Shown: positions 46,458-56,009, counted from the stretch's first letter. The stretch is DNA of 64,000 nt from Microbacterium paraoxydans (GCF_020524545.1 NZ_JAIVLG010000001.1:496001-560000), one strand, 5' to 3'. Numbers and translations: made by a program. Notes: generated by a model not told the origin, from the letters alone.

Positions 46458-46679
46458 ATGGCTAAGAAAGACGGTGTCATCGAGATCGAGGGCGTGATCT
46501 CCGAGGCTCTGCCCAACGCGATGTTCCGCGTTGAGCTCAGCAACGGACACAAGGTCCTTGCAACGATCTCCGGCAAGATGCGGCAGAACTACATCCGTAT
46601 CATCCCCGAGGACCGTGTGGTCGTGGAGCTCAGCCCCTACGACCTGACCCGCGGCCGTATCGTCTACCGCTACCGCTGA
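46458..46679 (+). CDS. infA: Translation initiation factor IF-1
   Basis: The 73-residue OB-fold factor matches IF-1 over its full length, beginning [14 protein letters not shown] and ending [12 protein letters not shown]. It blocks the A site during initiation. The upstream open frame is leader sequence. It is first in the infA-rpmJ-rpsM-rpsK-rpoA-rplQ block. Confidence 0.98.
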   Translation: MAKKDGVIEIEGVISEALPNAMFRVELSNGHKVLATISGKMRQNYIRIIPEDRVVVELSPYDLTRGRIVYRYR

Positions 46680-46743
46680 TCGGTCGAGAAGTAACGGCCT
46701 GCCCCTGCTCGGGGCGGTACGAAGACAGCGAACAGGAAACATC

Positions 46744-46860
46744 ATGAAGGTCAACCCCAGCGTCAAGCCCATCTGCGATCACTGCAAGGTGATCCGCCGT
46801 CACGGCCGCGTCATGGTGATCTGCAAGAGCAACCCGCGTCACAAGCAGCGCCAGGGCTGA
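46744..46860 (+). CDS. rpmJ: Ribosomal protein L36
   Basis: This 38-residue protein begins [19 protein letters not shown] and ends RHKQRQG. Cys11, Cys14, Cys27 and His32 are all present, so it is the zinc-binding form. It lies 64 bases after infA. Confidence 0.97.
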   Translation: MKVNPSVKPICDHCKVIRRHGRVMVICKSNPRHKQRQG

Positions 46861-46914
46861 GTCCCTCGCTGTGCGGCATCGCTCACGCACATCTCACAAC
46901 TGAATACACACGAC

Positions 46915-46978
46915 GGCAGGATCAGAACCCGCGGAAGCGGGGGACACCTCGGGCGGAGGCCCGGGCACCGATCCTGTC
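46915..46978 (+). promoter_or_regulatory. Two-hairpin leader element before rpsM
   Basis: A 9-bp closing stem with one G-T pair (46915-46923 with 46970-46978) encloses two hairpins: 46928-46941, CCCGC/GCGGG with a GGAA loop, and 46948-46965, with a GGAG loop. It ends 30 bases before rpsM. It is a candidate protein-binding regulatory element for the alpha-type operon, or a processing site. Confidence 0.5.
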
Positions 46979-47008
46979 CCACACCTCCACAACACCCAGG
47001 AGATTCGC

Positions 47009-47383
<375 letters not shown>

Positions 47384-47414
47384 GCGCGGCCCCAGGGACT
47401 AGGAGAACATTTTC

Positions 47415-47813
47415 ATGGCTGCACCCAAGGCCGCCGCGCGCAAGCCGCGCCGCAAGGAAAAGAAGAACATCGCGCTGGGCCAGGCCCACATCAAGTCGAC
47501 GTTCAACAACACCATCGTCTCGATCACCGACCCGTCCGGCGCCGTCATCGCGTGGGCCTCGTCGGGTGGCGTGGGCTTCAAGGGCTCCCGCAAGTCGACC
47601 CCGTACGCCGCCGGCATGGCCGCCGAGTCCGCAGCCCGTCAGGCCGCGGAGCACGGCGTCAAGAAGGTCGACGTCCTCGTGAAGGGCCCGGGCTCCGGCC
47701 GCGAGACGGCGATCCGCTCGCTGCAGGCCGCCGGCCTCGAGGTGGGTTCGATCCAGGACGTCACTCCGCAGGCGCACAACGGTTGCCGCCCGCCGAAGCG
47801 CCGCCGCGTCTGA
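47415..47813 (+). CDS. rpsK: Ribosomal protein S11
   Basis: The 132-residue 30S platform protein has [19 protein letters not shown] near residue 50 and ends with [17 protein letters not shown]. In many bacteria rpsD follows; here rpoA does, after a hairpin. Confidence 0.98.
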   Translation: MAAPKAAARKPRRKEKKNIALGQAHIKSTFNNTIVSITDPSGAVIAWASSGGVGFKGSRKSTPYAAGMAAESAARQAAEHGVKKVDVLVKGPGSGRETAIRSLQAAGLEVGSIQDVTPQAHNGCRPPKRRRV

Positions 47814-47822
47814 TACGCGCTT

Positions 47823-47857
47823 CGAGCCGCTCGGCCCTCTCCGGTCCGAGCGGCTCG
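47823..47857 (+). terminator. Hairpin between rpsK and rpoA
   Basis: A 12-bp perfect stem (47823-47834 with 47846-47857) with an 11-nt loop, followed at once by a second small GCCCG/CGGGC hairpin at 47859-47872. It probably tunes rpoA expression relative to the ribosomal genes. Confidence 0.6.
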
Positions 47858-47946
47858 ACGCCCGCGTACGGGCATCGACTTCCACAACTCAAGACCTCAC
47901 CCCACCACATGTCATATAGCGGGCATGTGATCGAAAGGAACACAGA

Positions 47947-48936
47947 GTGCTTATTGCACAGCGTCCCACACTGACCGAGGAAAAGATCGTCGAGAACCGT
48001 AGCCGGTTCATCATCGAGCCTCTGGAGCCCGGCTTCGGTTACACGATCGGCAACGCGCTGCGCCGCAGCCTGCTGTCGTCGATCCCCGGTGCTGCTGTCA
48101 CCAGCGTTCGCATCGACGGCGTGCTGCACGAGTTCAGCACCATCCCCGGCGTGAAGGAGGATGTCACCGAGATCATCCTCAACATCAAGCAGCTCGTCGT
48201 CTCGTCGGAGCGTGATGAGCCCATCACCGCGTACCTGCGCAAGACCGGTGCGGGCGAAGTCACCGCCGCCGACATCTCGGCCCCGGCCGGTGTCGAGGTG
48301 CACAACCCCGAGCTGGTCATCGCGACGCTCAACGACACCGCGAAGTTCGAGCTCGAGCTCACGATCGAGCGTGGCCGTGGCTACGTCTCCGCGACGCAGA
48401 ACCGCAACGAGTATGCCGAGGCCGGTCAGATCCCGATCGACTCGATCTACTCGCCGGTCCTCAAGGTCAGCTACCGCGTCGACGCGACCCGTGCCGGGGA
48501 GCGCACCGACTTCGACAAGCTCGTCCTCGACGTCGAGACCAAGTCCGCGATCAGCCCCCGCGACGCCGTCGCGTCGGCCGCCAAGACGCTCACCGAACTG
48601 TTCGGTCTCGCTCGCGAGCTGAACGTCGAGGCTGAGGGCATCGAGATCGGCCCGGCGCCGGTCGAGGCTGTGAACTCCAGCGAGCTGTCGATGCCGATCG
48701 AGGACCTCGACCTGTCGGTCCGCTCGTACAACTGCCTGAAGCGTGAGGGCATCAACACCGTTTCCGAGCTCGTCGCCCTGTCGGAGACGCAGCTCATGAA
48801 CATCCGCAATTTCGGCCAGAAGTCGGTCGACGAGGTGCGCGACAAGCTCATCTCGCTCGGTCTGTCGCTCAAGGATTCGGTGCCCGGTTTCGACGGCGCC
48901 CACTTCTACGGCGGCAGCGAAGACGAGTCCTTCTGA
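47947..48936 (+). CDS. rpoA: RNA polymerase alpha subunit
   Basis: The 329-residue protein has the N-terminal dimerisation domain ([17 protein letters not shown] near residue 22) and a C-terminal domain with [20 protein letters not shown] near residues 256-275, used by promoters and activators. The GTG start is preceded by GAAAGGA. A CACATG/CATGTG inverted repeat lies just upstream. Confidence 0.98.
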   Translation: MLIAQRPTLTEEKIVENRSRFIIEPLEPGFGYTIGNALRRSLLSSIPGAAVTSVRIDGVLHEFSTIPGVKEDVTEIILNIKQLVVSSERDEPITAYLRKTGAGEVTAADISAPAGVEVHNPELVIATLNDTAKFELELTIERGRGYVSATQNRNEYAEAGQIPIDSIYSPVLKVSYRVDATRAGERTDFDKLVLDVETKSAISPRDAVASAAKTLTELFGLARELNVEAEGIEIGPAPVEAVNSSELSMPIEDLDLSVRSYNCLKREGINTVSELVALSETQLMNIRNFGQKSVDEVRDKLISLGLSLKDSVPGFDGAHFYGGSEDESF

Positions 48937-48969
48937 TACCCGACCTTTCTGACCAGGAGTTAGACGATT

Positions 48970-49527
48970 ATGCCCAAGCCCACTAAGGGTCCCCGCCTCG
49001 GAGGCGGCCCCGCTCACGAGCGCCTCATGCTTGCCAACCTCGCAGCGGCGCTCTACACCCACAAGTCGATCAAGACGACCGAGACCAAGGCGAAGCGCCT
49101 TCGTCCGCTCGCCGAGCGTCTGATCACCTTCGCCAAGCGTGGCGACCTTCACGCGCGTCGTCGTGTGATGTCGGTCATCGGTGACAAGGAAGTCGTGCAC
49201 GTCCTGTTCTCCGAGATCGCGCCGCTCGTCGCCGAGCGTGAGGGTGGCTACACCCGCATCACGAAGGTCGGCAACCGCAAGGGCGACAACGCTCCGATGG
49301 CCGTGATCGAGCTCGTCCTCGAGCCCGTCACCCCGAAGGCGAAGTCGACCAAGAAGGCTGCTGCGCCGAAGGCCGAGAACGTCGAGGAGCCGGCTGAGGT
49401 CGTCGAGGAGGCTCCCGCCGAGGAGGCTCCCGCCGAGGACGCCGCCGACGCCGGTGCCGAGTCGCAGGCCGAAGGCGAAGCCGCAGAGGCTGCCGCCGAG
49501 GACGCTGTCGAGAAGAAGTCCGAGTAA
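48970..49527 (+). CDS. rplQ: Ribosomal protein L17 with acidic tail
   Basis: The L17 core is residues 1-122 ([39 protein letters not shown] near residues 36-55). The last 60 or so of 185 residues are almost only Ala, Glu, Asp and Val with short repeats such as [12 protein letters not shown]. This tail is absent from typical L17. A strong terminator follows and ends the ribosomal cluster. Confidence 0.97.
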   Translation: MPKPTKGPRLGGGPAHERLMLANLAAALYTHKSIKTTETKAKRLRPLAERLITFAKRGDLHARRRVMSVIGDKEVVHVLFSEIAPLVAEREGGYTRITKVGNRKGDNAPMAVIELVLEPVTPKAKSTKKAAAPKAENVEEPAEVVEEAPAEEAPAEDAADAGAESQAEGEAAEAAAEDAVEKKSE

Positions 49528-49539
49528 GCACTTCGCTCA

Positions 49540-49581
49540 CGACGAAGCCCGCCGCCCTATTCGGGGTGGCGGGCTTCGTCG
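49540..49581 (+). terminator. Terminator after rplQ
   Basis: An 18-bp stem with one G-T pair (49540-49557 with 49564-49581) and a 6-nt loop start 12 bases past rplQ. Confidence 0.85.
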
Positions 49582-49586
49582 TCGTC

Positions 49587-49674
49587 CGATGACGATCCGC
49601 CGATTCGATGACGATCCGCCGAGAAATCTGCCCGAGTTCTGCGGCGGATCGTCGGAGTGTCGGCGAATCGTCGG
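49587..49674. repeat. Intergenic GACGATCCGCC repeat element
   Basis: Two direct copies of CGATGACGATCCGCCGA (49587-49603 and 49606-49622) are followed by two inverted relatives, CGGCGGATCGTCGG (49642-49655) and CGGCGAATCGTCGG (49661-49674). The arrangement mirrors the element at 20165-20248. Confidence 0.6.
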
Positions 49675-49698
49675 TCCTGGATGCGGACCCGACCGGGG

Positions 49699-51273
49699 TC
49701 AGCGGGCGCGGAGGTCTTTGCGGAGGATCTTCCCGGAGCTCGACTTCGGGATCACTTCGATGAACTCGACCTGCCGCACCTTCTCGTGCGGCGCGACGTG
49801 CGAGGCCACATGCGCCATGACGGCGTCGGCATCGAGGTCGGCGTCCGGCTGTCGCACCACGAACGCCTTCGGCACCTCCTGGCCGTCATCGTCGAGCGCG
49901 CCGATCACCGCAGCATCGGCGATGGCGGGATGCTCGAGCAGGACGGCTTCCAGGACGGCCGGGGCGACCTGATAGCCCTTGTACTTGATGAGCTCCTTGA
50001 GCCGGTCGACGATCCGGTAGATACCGTCGTGGGTCACCGTGGCGACATCGCCGGTGTGCAGCCAGTCGTCGGCGTCGAGCATCTCGGCCGTGGCGTCGGG
50101 CCGGTTGAGATACCCGACCATCACCTGGGGTCCGCGCACCCACAGCTCACCCGGCTCGCTGGTGCCTTCGCCCGGCACGGCCACGTCCTCGCCCGATTCC
50201 GGGTCGACCAGCCGTGCTTCGGTGTTGGGCACGAGCGGCCCGATGGCGGAGCGATCGATCTCGTCGCGTGTCTCGGAGATGAGGTTCACCGCAGGACTCG
50301 TCTCGGTCATGCCGTAGCCCTGCGTGACGATGCAGCCCAGCCTGTTCGCCACGGCGGAGGCCAGAGCCCCGTCGAGCGGGGCCGCTCCGGAGAAGATCAC
50401 CTTCACCGCGGAGAGGTCGTACTGGTCGACGATCGGATGCTTCGCCAGCGCGACGGCGATCGGGGGAGCGACGAACACCCACGTCGTCCGGTGCTCCGCG
50501 ATGATGCGGAGGAACTCCGGCAGATCGAACCTGGGCATCGTGACGAGCCCGGCGCGCTGTCGCAGTGCGAAGTTGAGCAGCACCGTCATCCCGTAGATGT
50601 GGAAGAAGGGGAGCACGGCCAATACGCGATCGCTCGCCTCGACGCCCAGGACGGGGCGGCACTGCGAGACATTGGCGACGAGGTTCCGGTGGGTGAGCAT
50701 CACGCCTTTCGGGCGCCCGGTCGTGCCGGAGGAGTATGGCAGCACGGCCAGATGGGTGGCCGGGTCGAACGACACCTCCGGCGCGTGACGCCCCTCGCCC
50801 AGCAGTGCCGGGAGCGACGGGTGTCCCTCGGCGCCGTCGAGCACGATGAGGTGATCGGCCGACAGGCCGATCTTCTCCGCGGCAGCCAGAGCACCGGGAA
50901 GCAGCGGAGAGACCGTCACGAGCCACGTCGCGCCGGCGTCGGTGAGCTGGTTCGCGATCTCTTCGGCAGTGTAGAGGGAGTTGATCGTCGTCGCGGTCGC
51001 TCCCGCGCGGAGGATGCCGTGGAACACTGTGGCGAAGGCGGGGACGTTGGGGCACAAGACGCCGATCGTGGTCCCGACGCCCACTCCGCGTGCGGCGAGG
51101 GCACCGGCGAAGAGATCGATCTGTCCGAGGAGCTGTCGATAGGTGGTGGTCGCACCGCTCATGCCGTCGACGAGCGCGATCGTGTCGAGCTCGCCTTCGT
51201 CGAGGTCTCCGAAGAGGAATTCGTGGATGGAGACCTCGGGGATCTCCACATCGGGGTAGGTGCTGCGAACCAT
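49699..51273 (-). CDS. AMP-forming acyl-CoA ligase, 4CL-like
   Basis: This 524-residue adenylate-forming enzyme probably activates a carboxylic acid to its CoA thioester. It has the AMP-binding motif YSSGTTGRPKG at residues 180-190, GYGMTETSPAV near residue 315, YKGYQVAPAVLEAVL near residue 427 and the catalytic-Lys segment KSSSGKILRKDL at the C-terminus. It resembles 4-coumarate:CoA ligases, but the acid is not predictable. ATG 51273 follows GGAG at six bases; the longer upstream frame is ignored. Confidence 0.9.
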   Translation of the reverse strand: MVRSTYPDVEIPEVSIHEFLFGDLDEGELDTIALVDGMSGATTTYRQLLGQIDLFAGALAARGVGVGTTIGVLCPNVPAFATVFHGILRAGATATTINSLYTAEEIANQLTDAGATWLVTVSPLLPGALAAAEKIGLSADHLIVLDGAEGHPSLPALLGEGRHAPEVSFDPATHLAVLPYSSGTTGRPKGVMLTHRNLVANVSQCRPVLGVEASDRVLAVLPFFHIYGMTVLLNFALRQRAGLVTMPRFDLPEFLRIIAEHRTTWVFVAPPIAVALAKHPIVDQYDLSAVKVIFSGAAPLDGALASAVANRLGCIVTQGYGMTETSPAVNLISETRDEIDRSAIGPLVPNTEARLVDPESGEDVAVPGEGTSEPGELWVRGPQVMVGYLNRPDATAEMLDADDWLHTGDVATVTHDGIYRIVDRLKELIKYKGYQVAPAVLEAVLLEHPAIADAAVIGALDDDGQEVPKAFVVRQPDADLDADAVMAHVASHVAPHEKVRQVEFIEVIPKSSSGKILRKDLRAR

Positions 51274-51426
51274 GAGATCTCCTTCGATCCTGGGTGTCGT
51301 GACGGCATCGTCGAGTGCGATCCAGTTTCGCACACAACGGCACTGCGTCCCAGAGGTCGACTCAGATCGTGGTGCCGATCACGGCGGACTCGGAGGTCTG
51401 CATTCGGGACGGGAGGAGGCCGGGAG

Positions 51427-51432
51427 TAGGCT
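51427..51432 (+). promoter_or_regulatory. -10 element TAGGCT, leaderless
   Basis: TAGGCT, GATCCG, then GTG 51439. Confidence 0.6.
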
Positions 51433-51438
51433 GATCCG

Positions 51439-52236
51439 GTGAGTGACGTACAGGCCAGGGCACGAGGGCCTCGCGCCTACATCACGTTCATCGGGATCGG
51501 TCTTCTCGCCGGACTCCTCTCCGGGCTCTTCGGCGTCGGCGGCGGCACGGTCATCGTCCCGCTGCTGGTGCTCCTGCTCCACTTCGACCAGCGCCTGGCG
51601 GCCGGAACCTCGCTCGCGGCGATCGTGCCGACCGCCAGCGTGGGCGTCATCTCCTACGCCACGACCGGATCCGTGGCCTGGATCCCCGCCATCATCCTCG
51701 CGGCAGGAGCCGTACTCGGCGCGCAGATCGGTACGCGCTTGCTGCCGCGCATCTCGCAGACAGCCCTGCGCTGGGGTTTCGTCGGGTTCCTCGTCGTCGT
51801 GATCGTCAGTCTCTTCCTCGTCATCCCCTCGCGTGATGCCGCGTTCGAGCTCACCTGGCTGACCGGAATCGCCCTGGTCGGCGTCGGCATCGGCACCGGC
51901 ATCCTCGCCGGCCTGATCGGGGTGGGCGGTGGTGTGATCGTCGTCCCCGTCCTGATGCTGGCCTTCGGCACGAGCGATCTCGTCGCCAAGGGGACGTCGC
52001 TGCTCATGATGATCCCCACGGCGATCTCGGGCACGGTCGGCAACGTCCGCAATCGCAACGTCGACCTGCTCGCGGCACTGCTCATCGGCGTGGCCGCGTG
52101 CACCACGACCGCACTCGGGGCATGGCTGGCGACGATCGTCGATCCGACGCTCGGCAACATGCTGTTCGCGGCATATCTCGTGGTGATCGCGGTGCAGATG
52201 GCGATCAAGGCGGTTCGAGGGCGCAAGCGCGCCTGA
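51439..52236 (+). CDS. TauE/SafE-family membrane transporter
   Basis: The 265-residue protein has about eight helices arranged as two repeats, each with a GVGGG signature (FGVGGGTVIVPLLV near residue 33 and IGVGGGVIVVPVLM near residue 160). The family exports or imports sulfite, sulfoacetate or other organosulfur anions. No sulfur-metabolism gene is adjacent, so the substrate is unknown. The transcript is probably leaderless and monocistronic. Confidence 0.9.
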   Translation: MSDVQARARGPRAYITFIGIGLLAGLLSGLFGVGGGTVIVPLLVLLLHFDQRLAAGTSLAAIVPTASVGVISYATTGSVAWIPAIILAAGAVLGAQIGTRLLPRISQTALRWGFVGFLVVVIVSLFLVIPSRDAAFELTWLTGIALVGVGIGTGILAGLIGVGGGVIVVPVLMLAFGTSDLVAKGTSLLMMIPTAISGTVGNVRNRNVDLLAALLIGVAACTTTALGAWLATIVDPTLGNMLFAAYLVVIAVQMAIKAVRGRKRA

Positions 52237-52253
52237 GTGAGAAGCGGCCTCGG

Positions 52254-52259
52254 TAGGAT
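52254..52259 (+). promoter_or_regulatory. -10 element TAGGAT, leaderless
   Basis: TAGGAT, CGAGGG, then GTG 52266, at the head of the MaoC-MaoC-murB operon. Confidence 0.6.
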
Positions 52260-52265
52260 CGAGGG

Positions 52266-52724
52266 GTGGCAGTGAACCAAGAACTGGTCGGCCGGGAGTT
52301 CCCGCCGACGGCCCCGTACCTCGTCGGACGCGAGAAGGTGCGCGAGTTCGCGCGTGCCGTCTTCGCCGACGCTCCGCAGCACACCGACGTCGAGGCCGCC
52401 CGCGCGGCCGGCTTCTCCGACGTCGTGGCGCCGCCGACCTTCGCGATGGTCATCCAGGACCTCACGCTCCAGCAGTTGCTGGGCCAGGAGGACTCCGGCA
52501 TCGTGCTCGCACGCACCATCCACGCCGAGCAGCGCTTCACCTACACGCGGCCCATCGTCGCGGGCGACGAACTCACCGCACAACTGCGCGTCACCGGCAT
52601 CCGCATGATGGGCGGGAATGCCATGATCACCAGCGAGGCCGAGATCACCGACCCTGCGGGGGCCCACGTCGTGACCGCCACCAGTGTGCTGCTCGTCGGC
52701 GCCGAGGAAGAGGGGACCGCCTGA
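52266..52724 (+). CDS. HadA-like MaoC dehydratase subunit
   Basis: The 152-residue hot-dog-fold protein is of the FAS1-type dehydratase group (VAPPTFAMVIQDLTLQQL region near residues 57-74). It lacks the catalytic Asp-His hydratase motif, as expected for the substrate-binding HadA/HadC-like partner of a heterodimer. In mycobacteria HadAB dehydrates 3-hydroxyacyl-ACP in fatty acid elongation. It overlaps the second MaoC gene by one base. Confidence 0.88.
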   Translation: MAVNQELVGREFPPTAPYLVGREKVREFARAVFADAPQHTDVEAARAAGFSDVVAPPTFAMVIQDLTLQQLLGQEDSGIVLARTIHAEQRFTYTRPIVAGDELTAQLRVTGIRMMGGNAMITSEAEITDPAGAHVVTATSVLLVGAEEEGTA

Positions 52725-53122
52725 TGGGCTACACCGTCGGAGACGTGGTCGCCGAGCGCACCGTGCACCTCACCCGTGAATCGCTCGTGCGCTACGCGGG
52801 GGCGTCCGGAGACTTCAACCCCATCCACTACCGCGACGATGTGGCGGCGTCCGTCGGGCTCCCTGGCGTCCTCGCCCACGGCATGCTCACGATGGGGATC
52901 GCGTCCTCGGTCGTGGTCGCAGCGCTCGACCCGGCGACGAAGATCCTCGACTACGGGGTGCGCTTCACCAAGCCGGTCGTGGTGGATCCGGTCGAGGGGG
53001 CTGAGGTGAAGGTCGTCGCGACCGTGGGCGCGGTGGACGAAGAGGTCACGCGTATCGACCTCAAGGTGACGTTCGGCGACACCACCGTGCTCGTCAAGGC
53101 GCAGCTGCGCGTCGCCGTCTGA
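52724..53122 (+). CDS. HadB-like MaoC dehydratase, catalytic subunit
   Basis: The 132-residue protein has the hydratase-2 motif YAGASGDFNPIHYRDD near residue 24 with the catalytic Asp and His, then LPGVLAHGMLTMG near residue 46. With the preceding protein it probably forms a (3R)-hydroxyacyl-ACP dehydratase. The host does not make mycolic acids if it is a Microbacterium, so a role in ordinary or branched fatty acid synthesis is more likely. Confidence 0.9.
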   Translation: MGYTVGDVVAERTVHLTRESLVRYAGASGDFNPIHYRDDVAASVGLPGVLAHGMLTMGIASSVVVAALDPATKILDYGVRFTKPVVVDPVEGAEVKVVATVGAVDEEVTRIDLKVTFGDTTVLVKAQLRVAV

Positions 53123-53135
53123 TGAAGGCGGTCTG

Positions 53136-54269
53136 ATGCGGGAGATCGAGCCGGTTCGTCTGGCGGAGCTGACCACGCTCCGCACGGGCGCGGCACCGGA
53201 GCGGATGTTCGAGGCCACCACGACCGCGGGTCTCGTCGAGTCTCTGCGTGAGACGTGGGCACGCGGCGACGAGTGGTTCGTCCTCGGTGGGGGCTCCAAC
53301 CTCTTCGTCGGCGACGAGCCCTTCGAAGGCACCGTCATCCGGGTGCGTACGGAGGGTGTCGAAGAGCTGCCCTCGCCGCACCCGGGGCGCATCCGTCTGC
53401 GCGCGCAGGCAGGGCATGGCTGGGACGACCTGGTCGCCTACGCGGTGGCCAACGGTTACGCGGGGCTCGAGGCGATGAGCGGTATCCCCGGCACCGTCGG
53501 CGCTGCTCCTGTGCAGAACATCGGCGCATACGGGCAGGAGATCCAGGAGACGCTGGTCGAGGTCGAACTGATCGACGAGTCGACCGGCGAGATCTCGACC
53601 GTTCCCGCTGCCGATCTCGGACTCGGTTTCCGCACCTCGGTGCTCAAGCACCACCACGGAAGCGTGCCGCAGCGACGCGCCGTGATCCTCACGGTGACCG
53701 TCGACCTGCCGATCGCCGGCGAGCGCGTGGTTCGCGGCGAGCAGCTGCGGCGTGCGCTCGGGCTCGTCGATGAGACGCCCGTGCCACTCAGCTGGGTCAG
53801 GGAGCGGATTCTCGCCACTCGGGCGTCAAAGGGCATGATCCTGGACGATGCGGATCCTGACACACACGGCGTCGGATCGTTCTTCCAGAACGCCATCGTG
53901 ACCGCGGCGGTCGCCAGGTCGCTGCCGCCCGAGTGCCCGCGCTGGCCGGTCGCTCCCGACCTCGACGCGGTGACCGTGATCCCGCTCGCCGCCTATGACG
54001 GACAGGTTCCGCCGTCGAAGCCCGCGACGGTCTCCGATGTCAAGGTGAGCGCGGCCTGGCTGATCGAGCAGGCCGGCATCCGCAAGGGGTTCAAGCTCCC
54101 GCGTTCCCGCGCATCGGTGTCGACGAAGCACGCGCTCGCCCTGACCAATCGGGGTGGTGCGACGGCGGGAGAGGTCTCGGAGCTGGCCCGGTTCATCCAG
54201 AGCAGGGTGCACGCCGAGTTCGGTCTCGTGCTGCAGCCGGAGCCCGTGCTGGTGGGCGTCGACCTGTAG
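53136..54269 (+). CDS. murB: UDP-N-acetylmuramate dehydrogenase
   Basis: The 377-residue flavoenzyme reduces UDP-GlcNAc-enolpyruvate to UDP-MurNAc in peptidoglycan synthesis. It has the FAD-site segment VLGGGSNLFVGDEPF near residue 50, MSGIPGTVGAAPVQNIGAYGQEI near residues 114-136, the active-site Ser in GSFFQNAIV near residue 249 and a C-terminal HAEFGLVLQPEPVLVG. It starts 13 bases after the MaoC pair, a conserved actinobacterial order. Confidence 0.96.
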   Translation: MREIEPVRLAELTTLRTGAAPERMFEATTTAGLVESLRETWARGDEWFVLGGGSNLFVGDEPFEGTVIRVRTEGVEELPSPHPGRIRLRAQAGHGWDDLVAYAVANGYAGLEAMSGIPGTVGAAPVQNIGAYGQEIQETLVEVELIDESTGEISTVPAADLGLGFRTSVLKHHHGSVPQRRAVILTVTVDLPIAGERVVRGEQLRRALGLVDETPVPLSWVRERILATRASKGMILDDADPDTHGVGSFFQNAIVTAAVARSLPPECPRWPVAPDLDAVTVIPLAAYDGQVPPSKPATVSDVKVSAAWLIEQAGIRKGFKLPRSRASVSTKHALALTNRGGATAGEVSELARFIQSRVHAEFGLVLQPEPVLVGVDL

Positions 54270-54287
54270 GTCGGCGACGGTCGCGGA

Positions 54288-54293
54288 TACACT
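54288..54293 (+). promoter_or_regulatory. -10 element TACACT, leaderless
   Basis: TACACT, CGCGGC, then ATG 54300. Confidence 0.6.
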
Positions 54294-54299
54294 CGCGGC

Positions 54300-54701
54300 A
54301 TGAGCGGACTGATCCCGTACCTGCTGTTCCCCGGCAACGCCGCGGAGGCGCTGCGTCACTACCGGTCGGTGTTCGGAGGCGACCTGCAGCTGTTCGACTA
54401 TGCCGCGGCAGGGCGTCACGACGGCCCGGGGGATGCGGTCGCACACGGGCAGCTGAGCGGGCTCGTCGAGCTCGCCGGCGCGGATGCCGGTGCCGACGAC
54501 GATGCCGTCCAGATGGGCGGCATGTTCTTGTCGCTCCTCGGGACCGCCGATGCGCTGACCCTCACCGGGTGGTTCGACAAGCTCGCCGCCGACGGGCGAG
54601 TGCTCGACGCGCTGCAGAAGCGCCCCTGGGGGGACTACGACGGCACGCTCGTCGACCGCTACGGCATCCGCTGGCTGATCGGCTTCCATCCGGAGGACTG
54701 A
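54300..54701 (+). CDS. VOC-fold protein, PhnB/glyoxalase-like
   Basis: The 133-residue protein has the PhnB-like vicinal-oxygen-chelate pattern, with IPYLLFPGNAAEALRHYRSVFGG at residues 5-27 and the WGDYDGTLVDRYGIRWLIGF segment near the end. Many such proteins have no known substrate. It is monocistronic, with a leaderless-type promoter and an extensive palindrome after it. Confidence 0.85.
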   Translation: MSGLIPYLLFPGNAAEALRHYRSVFGGDLQLFDYAAAGRHDGPGDAVAHGQLSGLVELAGADAGADDDAVQMGGMFLSLLGTADALTLTGWFDKLAADGRVLDALQKRPWGDYDGTLVDRYGIRWLIGFHPED

Positions 54702-54792
54702 CCGCCGAGACCCCCGCCACACGCCGAGACCCCCTCGCAGCGCCGCGGCTGCGAGGGGGTCTCGGCGGTCAGTGGGGGTCTCGGCGGGTCAG
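54698..54792. repeat. Nested double palindrome between convergent genes
   Basis: The inner arms 54722-54741 and 54748-54767 are a 20-bp perfect inverted repeat with a 6-nt loop. Outside them lies a second, imperfect inverted pair (about 54698-54720 and 54771-54792) that repeats the same GCCGAGACCCCC core. The motif occurs four times, two in each orientation. The block also serves as a bidirectional terminator. Confidence 0.75.
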
Positions 54793-54809
54793 CAGACGGG
54801 AAGGCCGGA

Positions 54810-56009
54810 TCAGGAGAACAGGCCCTGGAGGCGCTGGACGCCTTCGAGCAGCTGGTCGTCGCCGAGTGCGTACGACATGCGGATGTAGCCGGAGGGACCG
54901 AAGGCCTCGCCGGGGACGACCGCGACCTCGGCCTCGTCGAGGATGAGGTCGGCGAGCTCGAGCGAGGTGGTCGGCGTGACGCCACGCCAGGTCCGGCCGA
55001 GCAGGCCCTGCACGTCGGGGTAGACGTAGAACGCGCCGAGGGGGTTCGGGACGACGAGGCCGTCGATCTTCGACAGCTCCGAGACGATGAGGCGGCGGCG
55101 GCGGTCGAAGGCCTCGCGGAACTGCTCGGCCTCGGTCTGGGGGCCGTTGAGCGCGGCGATGGCAGCCTTCTGCGCGACGTTGTTGACGTTGCTGGTGAGG
55201 TGCGACTGCAGGTTTCCGGCGATCTTGATGGCGTCGGCCGGTCCGACCATCCAGCCCACGCGCCAGCCGGTCATGGCGTAGGTCTTGGCGACGCCGTTGA
55301 CGAGGATCGTCTGACCGGCGACCTCGGGTACGGCCTCGACGATCGAGGTGGCCTTGACGCCCTCATAGGTGAGGTTCTGGTAGATCTCGTCGCTGATGAT
55401 CCAGATGCCGTGCTCGAGCGCCCACTTGCCGATGGCCTTGGTCTCGGCGGCGGTGTACACGGATCCGGTCGGGTTCGACGGCGACACGAAGACGAGCACG
55501 GTGGTCCGTGCGGTGCGGGCGGCCTCGAGCTGCTCGACCGTGACCTTGTAGTCCTGGTCGGCACCGGCGAAGACCTCGACCGGGGTGCCGTCGGCGAGAC
55601 GGATGGCCTCGGGGTAGGTGGTCCAGTACGGCGCGGGGAGCAGCACCTCGTCGCCGGGGTTCACCACGGCCTGGAATGCCTGGTAGACGGACTGCTTGCC
55701 GCCGTTGGTGACGATGACCTGACCGGGGGAGACCTCGAGCCCGGAGTCGCGCAGAGTCTTGGCGGCGATCGCCTCCCGCAGCGCCGGAAGACCGGGGGCG
55801 GGCGTGTAGCGGTAGCTCGCGGGGTCGGCGAGGGCCTCCGCTGCGGCATCCACGATGAACTGCGGCGTCGCGAAATCGGGCTCGCCGGCGGCATAGGAGA
55901 TGACGTCCTTGCCCTCGGCCTTGAGTGCCTTGGCCTTGGCGTCGACCTTGAGGGTCGCGGACTCGGCGATGGCGGACAGCTTGCGGGAGAGAGGAGCGCG
56001 TTCGGTCAC
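54810..56009 (-). CDS. Aspartate-type aminotransferase (class I)
   Basis: The 399-residue PLP enzyme has [11 protein letters not shown] near residue 178 and the catalytic Lys in [17 protein letters not shown] near residues 238-254, typical of prokaryotic aspartate aminotransferases (AAT I-beta/gamma). It would interconvert aspartate/oxaloacetate and glutamate/2-oxoglutarate. It starts at GTG 56009 with TACGCT seven bases upstream (56017-56022), so it is probably leaderless. Confidence 0.9.
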   Translation of the reverse strand: MTERAPLSRKLSAIAESATLKVDAKAKALKAEGKDVISYAAGEPDFATPQFIVDAAAEALADPASYRYTPAPGLPALREAIAAKTLRDSGLEVSPGQVIVTNGGKQSVYQAFQAVVNPGDEVLLPAPYWTTYPEAIRLADGTPVEVFAGADQDYKVTVEQLEAARTARTTVLVFVSPSNPTGSVYTAAETKAIGKWALEHGIWIISDEIYQNLTYEGVKATSIVEAVPEVAGQTILVNGVAKTYAMTGWRVGWMVGPADAIKIAGNLQSHLTSNVNNVAQKAAIAALNGPQTEAEQFREAFDRRRRLIVSELSKIDGLVVPNPLGAFYVYPDVQGLLGRTWRGVTPTTSLELADLILDEAEVAVVPGEAFGPSGYIRMSYALGDDQLLEGVQRLQGLFS

